The notes under the pieces were generated by a model. It was not told the origin of the DNA and made no database searches. It saw nothing but the letters and a program-made list of their open reading frames with translations. A DNA stretch of 64,000 nt from Litsea cubeba (Eukaryota; Streptophyta; Magnoliopsida; Laurales; Lauraceae), in NCBI GenBank assembly GCA_012931725.1, contig CM022945.1, positions 17,001,382 through 17,065,381 on the forward strand, read 5' to 3'. The position numbers and the translations under genes were made by a program. Positions 54,590-64,000 of this stretch are shown piece after piece; the first letter of the stretch is position 1, and each line of letters opens with the position of its first letter.

Positions 54590-56995
54590 ATATTTAACGG
54601 CCTTAAAATCTATGCAAAATTAGCAAAAGGTCCCTATAAGTGAATTTATCCAGCCTCCAGTCCAAGGAAAAACTTATTAAGGCATATGGTCCACTCAGCT
54701 AGAATGTTTTCAGCAAGAGGTCACTGAGCATACACGTTTTCTTTTTTCAGGACAAAATTGCCCTTTCAACCATTTTAGGCATAAAATTTTGAAATTTAAA
54801 TTTTCAAATCTTCCATTATCCCTCTTTGTTATTCTTTCTCATTCTTTATCCCGAGAACCCCCTTCGGAAGAAGATCGTCGATCCTCGCATGTGTGCTGCG
54901 CCATCTGTAGTTGCAGAAGGAGATCGGTTCTGATCTTGGTGGGCCACAAAAAGGAGAAGGGCAAGCGAATGTATCGGCAGGAAGGATCGATTTCTGCGAC
55001 ATCGGCGTCAGGCGGCTCGTTCTGCGAAGAGCCCTCTTCGGAAGTGCCTTCTCTCCCCATACGATCAATCACAAAACCCACAAAAACAAGAGCGGGAAAT
55101 TCGCTACTGGATTCTTCGTTGCCGGAACCGGAGAAGGAAGACTAGGGTCGGACTGCTTCGCACGTTGCCGGACAGCAGTTCGGGCGGCCACCTCCATCGG
55201 AGAAGAAAGGTAGCAGGGCGGCCTTACAATTCCTTTTGCTTAACTCAGAATCGAAGAGCAATCGATGCCTGGGCTCCGACGACGGGCGAAGCAATCTAGA
55301 TCTTCGTCTTCCGGAAGACCGACTGCAATAAAGCGGCGACACGCAGTGAACAGCGGCCTTATATGGTCGTCTTCTTTGGCAACAGAACCCCAAAAATATT
55401 GGGTAAAACAGAGTCCCCCGTCTTTAATTCCGGTTTGAAATCCGGAATCGCTGAAGCCAACAGCATCGGCCCTGCTGTTTTGCAAGTTGCAACATGGTTC
55501 TTCCTGGTAGTTTTCTCCGGTGTTCAATAACAGCGTAGCAATCTACAACTTCCTCTTCCTCAAGATCTCATAGCAAACTTCCTCTCTGTCTCTGCGCCTC
55601 TCTTCCCTCTCATTCTCTCCTTCTCCGCTCCCTCTCTGTCTCTGTGCCTCTCTTCCCTCTCATTCTCTCCTTCTGCTCTCCCTCTCTCCGCTCCCTCCCT
55701 GTCTTCCTCCTCTTCTCCACCTCTCCCTCTATTTCCGCCCTGTGCCCACGTGTCGCCCTCCTCTCTCTCTCTCTTTCTCTCTCTGGTTTCTGGAACTTGG
55801 TTTGTGGAACTTACGCTCTCTGGTTTCTAGAACCAAAGATGAGTAACAACAGCTTTCTTCTTTGGCGAAGACTTATGCAGCGGTGCGGCGATGTTCCTTC
55901 TCAGGCGACGCGCAGTAAGTCCGGCGACGGCGATTCTGAAAGAACCTGTTTCTCTGGCTTCCATTAATCGTGGATAAAAGGGAAGGTAGATCGATCTCGG
56001 AAGGATTTCGGATTGCAGACAGAATAGAGGATCTGTGTTCGTCGTTTTTTGCTCTGTTTTTGTCTTTTTTCAAATTCCGTTGAGGACCAACACCTCCCCG
56101 TTGATCGCTTTTGGCTCTGTTTATCTATTTTGTCAAATTTATCTGAGTTTTTGTCAAATTTATCTGAGTTTTGTTCAAATTTATCTATTTTCTGTCATAT
56201 TTCTTTGTATTTTTGGTAAATTTATCTAAGTTTTTTTCAAAATTTATCTGAGTTTTTGGTAAATTTATATGAGTTTTGTTCAAATTTATCTGAGTTTTTG
56301 TCAAATTTATCTGAGTGTTGTTCAAATTTATCTTCTTTCTGTCATATTTCTTTGTGTTTTTGGTAAATTTATCTGAGTTTTTTTTCAAAATTTATCTGAG
56401 TTTTTTAGCAAATTTATTTACGTTTTTTGAAATCTATATGCGTTTTTTAAATTTATTTGTATCTTTTGAAATTTATTTGTATCTTTTCAAATTTATTACT
56501 TTTTTTGAAATTATTGCATTTTTTAAAATTTATTTTCTTTATTTTAAATTTATTTGCATTTTTTAAAATTTTCTTTGGATCTTTTGAGATTTATTTGAGT
56601 CTTTTAAAATTTATTTGGATATTTTGAAACTTATTTGCATATTTTTAAATTTATTTGCGTTATTTGATTATATATTACTTTTTTTAAAACTTATTGTATT
56701 TTTCGGAATTATTTCAATTTTTAAAATTTATTTTCGTTATTTTGAAATTTATTTGTGTGTTTTTAGAATTTATTTGAAAATCTGGGGATTCCATTAATCG
56801 TGGGCAACTAAATGTTAGTTGGTCATTATTAATGGGATATCCCACCAATCATGGGTTATGATTTAAGGAAATGGTAAATTAGACATTTCAGGTATAAAAA
56901 AGTGTGGGAAGGACCTTTGGCTCTGCGACTTTTTTTGTGAACTGTTTGCAACAAAGTCATACTTTGAGGGACCTTCGGCCGAAGGCCCCTAAAAT
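54540..56995. mobile_element. Element E2, related to E1
   Basis: The left part has TTAGCAAAAGGTCCCT and ATTGCCCTTTCAACCA; E1 has AAAGGTCCCT and TTGCCCCTTTCAACCC in the same order. The right end TTTGAGGGACCTTCGGCC matches E1's TTGAGGGACCTCCGCCC, with the related GTTTGCAA word upstream in both. The interior holds a GC-richer, coding-like part (54850-55950), a CT-rich 50-bp duplication (55581-55680), and an array of CAAATTTATCTGAGTTT words. Coding-like stretches are broken and not recognised. Ends and class are approximate; a perfect CCTTCGGCCGAAGG palindrome near the right end could suggest a Helitron. Confidence 0.6.
56128..56410. repeat. CAAATTTATCTGAGTTTTT array in E2
   Basis: At least seven direct, slightly diverged copies of a unit of about 20 bp, grading to the right into AAATTTATTTG-type AT-rich sequence up to about 56780. 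The same core is found in E1 at 30880-33025 and nowhere else in the window. Confidence 0.9.
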
Positions 56996-57311
56996 CTAAT
57001 GGTGCCTTAACCAATAAATCTTTGACATTCAATCCGATAAGCGATTGTTCAATAAATGTAAAATTAGACCCGAGTGGCCTGCCTGGCTCCACATGGAACA
57101 TTTTCCTTGCTTATTAGTAGGGATGGCAAAAATCCTCGCGGGTCCAGGGCCTCGCGGGGACCCGACCTGAAATTTCGAGTCGGGTGACCCGAAATTCGGG
57201 TATGGGACCCGAACCCCTTAGCCCGGGGGCGGGTCGAGTATGGTAGTGCCATTCATGGCCCCGAACCCGACCCAAAAATATTATGTAATTATATATATAT
57301 AAATAAATATA

Positions 57312-57833
57312 TGTATTAGAAACATAATACATGTACGATATATATAATAACTCTTTTGAGAATTGAGACTTGAGTCCTTTTTTGCAAGTATATATATAAT
57401 ATATTATACATGTATATATATTATATAGTATTATAGTTATGTGTCATTAGTATGTAAACTCTAAATACCCTAAACTCTAAATCCTAAATGCCCTCAATCA
57501 TATGATCTATAGTTTTAATTTTATTTTTTTGCTAAGTTACCTAGAACATGTTAAATTCATTATCTCAATATATGTTTTAGAAACATAATACATGTACGAT
57601 ATATATAATAACTCTTTTGAAAATTGACTAATTGAGACTTGAGTCCTTTTGTGCAAGTATATATATAATACATGTATATATATTATATAGTATTATAATT
57701 ATATGTCATTAGTAAACTACTAAACCCTAAATACCCTAAACTCTAAACCCTAAATACCATCAATCATATGATCTATAGTTTTTATTTTGATTTTTTGCTA
57801 AGTTACCTAGAACATGTTAAATTCATTATCTCA
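57312..57833. repeat. 261-bp tandem duplication inside the hAT-like element
   Basis: AGAAACATAATACATGTACG occurs at 57318 and 57579; the following about 250 bases are repeated with small differences. AT-rich and non-coding. Confidence 0.88.
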
Positions 57834-58995
57834 ATATCATAAATGTAACGCCCCAAAATCCGGGCGCCTCGAATCTCGGGGCGCTACGAGAAAGTACCTA
57901 AGAGATGCGGAAAATCCAATAATATAATCAAGTGTGAATCTCATATGAGCAGGTAAATGGACAAGGCCCTAAAATTTTGTTTCACTTTAAAAGATTACGA
58001 GGTACTTTCCATAATTAAACTAACTATTCAGTCCTAGGCCAACACGGCCAGCTACAAGAAAAGGAAAGAATAGAGATCTATATGATAGACGCCTCACGAT
58101 GCACCAAATGCATCATTCTCTGAACCCTGCGGCAACGGATCAGTCGCCAAACAAACCACCAATCAAGAAAGCGGAAGAGAAGATACCTGAAAACACCAAG
58201 GATTGGGTCAGGCTCGATGAGCCAGGCAAATAGGCATGTTTAGATGGCAATACATTATATAATTAGATAGGAAAGAGGACCATACCTGATCCCAGCTGTA
58301 CCTGCATGATTAGTATCTCGATAATAATATAGAATATCAGAGTGCAACAGAAAACGGTGTAAAGTGTAGTGCATAAACGAAAATCGAGATATTGATATAA
58401 CAGATGTTTGATACAACCTAACAAATAGATAAGAGAAGCCATCAAAACATCAGATAAACCACACAAGCACATCAGAGTCATCAGTAGCAGAAGTAAACAG
58501 AGGAAGTGACATTACCATAGTCGTATCCATCGCATCCAGATCCAACCGTATCAACGGCGGTAGTTAAAGGCAATAAACAATGATATCCATAATATATAAT
58601 ATTCATACATCCAATATACATACATAGAAGCACACAAAGGTACGTCCACAGTTGAAGTACAAAGGACGTGGGGGTCAGAGCCAGCCCATCGTCATCGTCC
58701 CAACAACTGTCGATTGACACCAACCATGGGGGTCATAGCCACCCACAGTTGTCGTCACGTCGAATAAGAGCGTACAAGAATCCATCAATGTCCATAGCTA
58801 CAGCCAAGTCACAGCCATTGGTCTTACGTGCTATCTCAACCAACAATATCCATAGCCACGGCCAAGTCCCAGTCATTGGACTTACGTGCTAGATCAATAT
58901 CACCGTCCATCCATACACCCGGTCCGAGCGCCGGCGGTCTCAGTACCCCACCCACACCTGGTACCTACTGTGTCAATCACATCACAATATCAAAG

Positions 58996-59075
58996 TCCAT
59001 GCCGGCATCATAACCCTCGGCAGACTAATCAATATCAATGTCCATGCCGGCATCATAACCCTCGGCAGACTAATC
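58996..59075. repeat. 45-bp tandem duplication in the LTR
   Basis: TCCATGCCGGCATCATAACC starts at 58996 and again at 59041; each is followed by CTCGGCAGACTAATC. Confidence 0.9.
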
Positions 59076-59819
59076 GTACAACCACAAATCTACAGATCAC
59101 TAGGTGGGGGTACTCCGAACTAGATAGCCTTATTATCCTTAATATGAGATGATAATAGTCAAGGGTACGAGACACGGAGTTCGGGTATAGCTAGTCCATC
59201 CTTGTGGTTCCCAACAGTTAATAGTGCATACCCTTGTAAACTCCGCTTCTCTATACGCTTAATTAGTATTATCTCAATATACAGTCCGTTTATTAGTATC
59301 TATCGTTAAGTTCCCAATATTATCGGTCAGGACTTCAAGTGCCATGTCCTGACATCTCATCCAATACGGACCGTGATCATGTATCAGAGCCTAAGTGCAA
59401 TGCCCTGATTTATAGTACCTCTCAAGGCCTACATCCAAGGTTCGGATCTACCAGCCAGCCTTAGTGTCCGTTTCATCAACATAGATACCACACATCCCAA
59501 ATCCATCGATGATTGCTGCCCCTCTATTCAGGTCCAAGGTCGCACTCCACCTAAGACAGTGATCACGGAGTCCCAGATGCTTATTAAGTATCCTTGGTGC
59601 TCCTGTAGGTATTTAGCATTATAAGACATCCATAACCCTTGAATCAGGTTCCGTTTTACAACCCAAGACCCTACTTAGATGGCTACACGGGTCAAGGTTA
59701 AGCCCGGCCCTTGACTCGCGTATAGCGTATCCCAAATAGTCCAAATGGAAGGTCAACGGGGCCCACACATGATCAAATCATAAAAGGGTACAAATCTGGG
59801 GAATGTCAATGTATACACT

Positions 59820-60085
59820 GAGCTCGGCCAACCTACTCTGAGCTCGGCCAACCAGACACCGAGCTCGGCCAAACTGTTCTGAGCTCGGCCGACCAGGCAT
59901 TGAGCTCGGTCAACCAGGCACTGAGCTCGGCTAACCTGCTCTGAGCTCGGCCAACTAGGCACTGAGCTCGGCTAACCTGCTCTGAGCTCGGCCAACCAGG
60001 CATTGAGCTCGGCCTGCCTGCCTAGCTGAGCTCGGCCAACACCTGAGCTCGGCCAACTTGCCTACCGGAGCTCGGCCTGCCTAGC
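59820..60085. repeat. GAGCTCGGCCAAC minisatellite in the LTR
   Basis: Thirteen occurrences of AGCTCGG at spacings of about 17-23 bp, mostly as GAGCTCGGCCAACC followed by a short variable part. Confidence 0.95.
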
Positions 60086-60739
60086 TGAATGCTGTTGCAA
60101 GTACCGTAATTCCTGGATTTCTCCCTTTTCATTCCAATATTCACCAAACACTTCCAAACATCAAACACATCTCCTATATCATGATCTCATCACAAGTGGG
60201 CCATTGATCTTCCAAATGGGGGATTCTTATCCATCAATGGCCAAATACACATAAAAAGAGCTTAGACTAACAATTCTATACATCTGATCATCCAATCAAC
60301 CATCCAAATACAGAAATCATGCCAAACATCCATAAAAGACAGTAATTACCAATCTAAGCATGTTAATCAATTTAATTAAAGAATCTAAGCATGTCTACTT
60401 GCCTTTCGTTGGAGATGCCCAAATCCAAAAGCACTAGCTCAAAGCCCAACAAATCAAACCTAAGGAATAATTAGCAAAGTAAAACTAAATTAAAACATAA
60501 ATTAAAAGAAAGGGAAGCTCTAAGCTATCTTAACACAACTCCACACCCAAAGCACATAAACCAAACCTAGGGAAAGGGGAGCTTACCAAACAGAGAAAGG
60601 GAATGGAGTGGTGGCTTGCAAATTGGAGATGGGGAGCTCGCGGGGTCCACACAAAGATGATGGTGATCGGAGGTTGTGGGGCCCACTTGATTGGTGGTCC
60701 ACTAAATTAGTGGTGATGATGGTCTTTGGTGGTCCATTG

Positions 60740-61560
60740 GATACAAGAAGGAGAAGACAGAAATAAAGAAAGAAGGAATGGAGAAAGAAAGAATAGAGAA
60801 CAGAGAGAAAGAATTAAAGAGAGAAAGATAATGGTGAGATGGGTGGTGCTCAGTCATGTGGGCAGTGAGTGAAGTGAGTGAGGGAGAAATAAAGAGTGAA
60901 AAGAGAGAAAGAAAGAAAGAGAAGAACAGTGAAGGGGAAATGGGGAAAAACAGAGAGAGAAAGAAATGGAGAATTAGAGAGGAAGAGTAAGACAGTGAAG
61001 GGGAAGAATGGGAAAAACACAGAGAGAGAGAGAGAGAGGGAAAGAAATGGAAAAATAGAAAGAAATGGAGGGGCTGGGTAATTTCGTTGGCTGGGAGGAG
61101 TGAGAGAGGATTAAGGGAGAAGGAGAAAACAGAGAAAGGAAACAGAGAAACAGGGAAGAAGAAGAAACGAAAAATGGAGAAAAGAGAGGTGGAGTGGCTG
61201 CCAGTGATCGAGGAGATCATCCACGGCGATGGCGATGGCGCCGTGCTCGGAGTCCGGCGGCAGTGGGCGGCAAGGGTTGGGAGAAGAAGAGATGGATGAG
61301 GGAGCTGAGGGGATGGAGAAAGGAGAAGAGAGAGGAGAAGAGAGGTGGCCGGCGTCATGGCGGCGTGGTCCGGCGGCGAGAGGCAGCAAGCCGAGAGGGA
61401 GGGAGAGAAAACGAGAGAGATGAGAGGAAGAGAGGAATGAGAGAAATGGAGATGGAGGGGCTGCTGTGGTGTGTTGGTGGGGAGTGAATGAGAAGAGAGG
61501 GGAAAGGGTCTCCATCGTGACCTAGAATAGGGAATGGGGAAAAAGGGGAAAATGAGATGG
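60740..61560. repeat. GA-rich low-complexity tract in the LTR
   Basis: Long runs of GAGA, AAAG and GGAG on the plus strand, broken by short GC-rich pieces such as CATCCACGGCGATGGCGATG. The long Ser/Leu-rich open frames on the minus strand reflect this composition and are not called genes. Confidence 0.85.
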
Positions 61561-62220
61561 GGGGTGTGATGAGAGTGAGATGAGTGAGGTGGGGCTCACA
61601 TGGGATTAAGGTGGGGTAGGGTTTGACTAAAGTGCCCTCTTAATTAATGGGTAATGGGTCAGGCCACGGGTAGTTGGGTCATCCTAAGGTTAAATTCACA
61701 ATTCTCCAAGGGAAGCCCATCTGTAATTAGGATATCCTATGATTGACTTGGTCAAATTGGGTCCCACTAGGTATGTCTAGGGACGGGTCCTCACAATAAT
61801 TGTTCATAATATTTCACCATCCCCTAAGCCCTAAACTCTCAATTACTAAGATAGTAAGATTATGATTTATCAAATTTAAATATATTTAATGATAAAATAA
61901 AGTAATAAATACATGTAATGCGTGAGGATGGAATCGAATATGGGTGTTATCCATCTCCGTTGGAATCGGGGTCAGGAATTCCCCCGAATCCCAAATAGCG
62001 GAGATGGGGTTCGGGGATGGGAAGGCCCCACCCCGCTTCCATCCCTACGTTATTGGCATATATGCGTCCACACTGTTCAATTTGTGGGCTGGGCAGAAAT
62101 TCACCGCGGGCTACCGAATCTACTACCCCAACTCTTACTGTGAAAAAAAAAAAAATGGCCCAGGTGCACGGAGGAAAGCTTGATTCGGCCCTAAAAGCGA
62201 CTTGTCAATTCCACCAGGAC

Positions 62221-62232
62221 TATATATATAAA
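62221..62232 (+). promoter_or_regulatory. TATA-like box of the right-edge gene
   Basis: TATATATATAAA, about 360 bp before the first exon's apparent donor site and 175 bp to the right of the hAT-like element. Confidence 0.45.
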
Positions 62233-63001
62233 AAAAAATTCACAAAATTACTGGGTTCCACTTTCCAACTGCACTAACGAAAATGGATTCTCTGTTTCGT
62301 CCCACTAGAAGAGCCATGTTTGGACAAATCAGATGTTGCCATGTGCGGGGGGAGAGAAAAGAGAAACAGATTATCGGCCCTCCTCCACCGCCGCGCGTGC
62401 CACCCCCTGTTCGTCCACAGAGGACTCTCCTATTTGAACGAAGCAGAAATCCGGATCCCTGCAGTCACATATTTTTACTCTCTCCTCTGAACTCACATCC
62501 CACTAGAGTACAGTCTGCAGAGAGAGACTAGACACTGGAAACGGCAACACATAGATACTCTCAAAAACAAAAAAAAAAGGTAAGTGAATCGAAATAGGAC
62601 GACGCCTGCGAAGTGCGAGCATCACACCACACCACACCCACCTCTGACCTCCCCCTCTCTCTGTCCCGCTTTTATGCAGCCGTTTCCAATTACAAACGTG
62701 CCCTGCCAGCCACACTTGTTACCTGCATGAACGAACCGTACAAATCCCCGATATCTCAGCCCATGCCCTATATACACGACAAGATCCTCTCATCCACATC
62801 ACCTCCTTGTAATGATTCGTCCGTCGAGAGATGTTTGCGCGATCGCTTCTCCATATCTCTCCTCCACTTCTTCTTCTATCCACCCTTGATTATTCTTCTC
62901 ATGTTATCAGTTTCGATCAGGTGAAGATCAAGGGCTTCGGTTTCGGAGTTTCTGATTTGAGGAGGCTGAAGCTGCCATCGTCGATTCGTTTTTTGAAGGC
63001 G

Positions 63002-63071
63002 ATGGAGGATTCGGGAAGGAGTGTCGTTCGATCCAAGGGATCGGGTTCGGAAGATCCGGATGAGATCTCTG
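63002..63071 (+). CDS. First coding exon of an unidentified gene (partial)
   Basis: A leader exon ends at a strong donor AAAAAAAAG|GTAAGTG (GT at 62580). A pyrimidine-rich intron ends at TTATCAG or CGATCAG (62910 or 62920). The next exon carries the ATG at 63002 and reads MEDSGRSVVRSKGSGSEDPD, then EIS, ending at donor GTATGT (63072). An intron in the 5' UTR is common in plant housekeeping genes. The 23 residues are hydrophilic and acidic/basic mixed and give no family. The next coding exon was not found before the window ends, so the gene continues to the right. An alternative unspliced reading starts at 62831 but would ignore good splice signals. Confidence 0.55.
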
Positions 63072-64000
63072 GTATGTGTTTCCTTTTTCTTCTGTCATTG
63101 CGATTTCATCATCCCCCTGTTTGTTGGAGATGTGTTGCTGGAGATTTGCAAATGTGTCGGTTGATTTTGATGGATTTGGAGATTGTATGCGTAGTTTTGC
63201 TTACATTACATTTTTAGAGGAATTATGTTGAATGATGTGATCTTGGGCTTAGGTTATGGATTATGGATGATGCCAAACCTATTTAAGCTGATTTCTCGAT
63301 TACAACATTCTTGCATCTTGGTAGCATCCACTAGCCCTAGGATGTAGATGAAAGATGCATCAGAAAAGAATCAGAATCTGGCTGCTTTTACATTTCTAGT
63401 CTTTTGGTCAAAGGTGATAATAACAATGGAGGCAGTAAAAATTGAAACAGACTCAAGTCTCGTCCTCCGATCATGCGATTGGCTTGGATTTTAGGGTTTT
63501 GCAGTATCCTTCTTTCTAGGTTACCCAAGATTTATAGGAAATATCACTTCCGATGGTTGTTGTTGATGTATTTATTTTAATGATGTTGGTGTTGGTGGCG
63601 GTGTTGATGATAATGATGATTACATTGAGCTATTTTTGGCTGACTCATAATCAACCACTCGTCAACATTAGACAGGGATATCGGATCACCAAATGTCAAA
63701 TCTTTCATAGCGACATTTGTCTGCTTGCTTGAAAAAGTCATCCTTGGTCTGGCTAGCCTGTCGGAGGCAAATTTATTCTTGCATAAGTAGAAGCAGGGTC
63801 AGTGTGATGACTCCTGTATTAACCAAAAGGTGAAAATTATAGCCCTCCATTATTTGGTGGTGCCCCATTGCAATGTCTCTTGAAATAACTAAGATTTGAA
63901 GATTTAAGCATTTCATTATTTGGTCCTATTCCTGGGTAACGCGTTGTATTTCTTTCTTAATGTCAGTTAGCAAGAGGTCAATGAAGGGTCAGGATTGACT
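63072..64000 (+). other. Probable intron of the right-edge gene
   Basis: Starts with GTATGTG and is T-rich as plant introns are. No convincing downstream coding exon is seen before the end of the window. A run of GATGATGTTG-type words lies near 63560-63630. Confidence 0.4.

Larger units (their letters stand above)
57844..61795 (-). mobile_element. Putative large solo LTR (3.95 kb, Gypsy-like)
   Basis: Begins TGTAACGCCCCAAAATCCGG and ends GGGTCCTCACA, so it has TG...CA termini; read on the minus strand it runs TGTGAGGACCCG to GGGGCGTTACA, the style of large plant Gypsy LTRs. It interrupts the hAT-like element. Flanking ATAAA (57839-57843) and ATAAT (61796-61800) agree in four of five bases. 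There is no gag-pol and no primer site beside either end, so a solo LTR left by recombination is inferred. It contains a minisatellite and a long GA-rich tract. Confidence 0.6.
57118..62047. mobile_element. hAT-like element split by a putative solo LTR
   Basis: Terminal TAGGGATGG (57118) pairs with CCATCCCTA ending at 62047. The subterminal regions are packed with GGGTC/GACCC and CGGG words (57130-57270 and 61925-62040), typical of hAT ends. The flanks CTTATTAG and CGTTATTG are only partly alike, so an 8-bp duplication is not proven. Without the inserted LTR-like block (57844-61795) the element is about 1 kb and non-coding. Confidence 0.65.

Noticed and set aside
54850..55950. A real gene with GC-richer coding-like stretches
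   Set aside because: Frames are short and broken, no motif is recognised, and the stretch lies inside element E2; noted as possible captured fragments only.
59820..60085. CRISPR-like regularly spaced repeat
   Set aside because: Units are contiguous minisatellite copies in a plant LTR, with no cas genes and no conserved spacer length.
60702..61515. Ser/Leu-rich frame of 218 codons on the minus strand and overlapping plus-strand frames
   Set aside because: Product of the GA-rich tract in the putative LTR; no domain, no splice context.

Overview
This is a gene-poor, repeat-dominated stretch of plant nuclear chromosome, almost certainly from a flowering plant. Evidence for this: split genes with short GT-AG introns and one intron of 2.9 kb, plant-type TATA boxes (TATAAATA), copia, TRIM, RTE, SINE, hAT and Mutator-like elements, a plant VDAC porin and a plant type I MADS gene. 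The species cannot be fixed from the sequence alone. Nothing prokaryotic, organellar or viral was seen.

Genes. Only a few loci look functional: a complete six-exon VDAC porin (38097-42225, 276 aa); a two-exon GNAT-like acetyltransferase (44215-46154, 223 aa); three direct copies of a small intronless gene of about 95 aa starting MEGLIPFVFNAI (16508, 25196 and 29683), each with its own TATA box and each inside a duplicated block of about 1.6-1.8 kb; and the 5' end of a further gene at the right edge (ATG at 63002). A type I MADS-box gene (21418-22092) has one in-frame stop and lies inside a Mutator-type transposon.

Layout. 1-8.7 kb: unidentified DNA, a small insertion with 14-bp direct repeats, and two 1.09-kb gene-fragment-carrying elements facing each other (3540-6074). 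8.7-11 kb: a decayed copia element with intact TSD. 11.8-15.8 kb: a hAT-like element split by a nearly full-length RTE-type LINE. 15.8-33.6 kb: the triplicated small-gene block, interrupted by the MADS Pack-MULE, a head-to-head TRIM, a PLD-fragment element with 438-bp tandem repeats, and a hairpin MITE. 34-38 kb: Mutator-type MITEs and a purine/pyrimidine foldback element inserted just upstream of the VDAC TATA box. 38-46 kb: VDAC and GNAT genes. 46-54.6 kb: unidentified DNA with a SINE and MITEs. 54.5-57 kb: a second element related to the PLD-fragment element. 57.1-62 kb: a hAT-like element split by a putative 3.95-kb solo LTR. 62-64 kb: promoter and first exons of a new gene.

The genes do not form a pathway. 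The strongest biology is gene-fragment capture and nesting by transposons: at least four elements carry coding-like sequence, several insertions have exact target-site duplications, and the nesting gives a relative order of events. Boundaries and repeats were read by eye; no search or alignment program was run.
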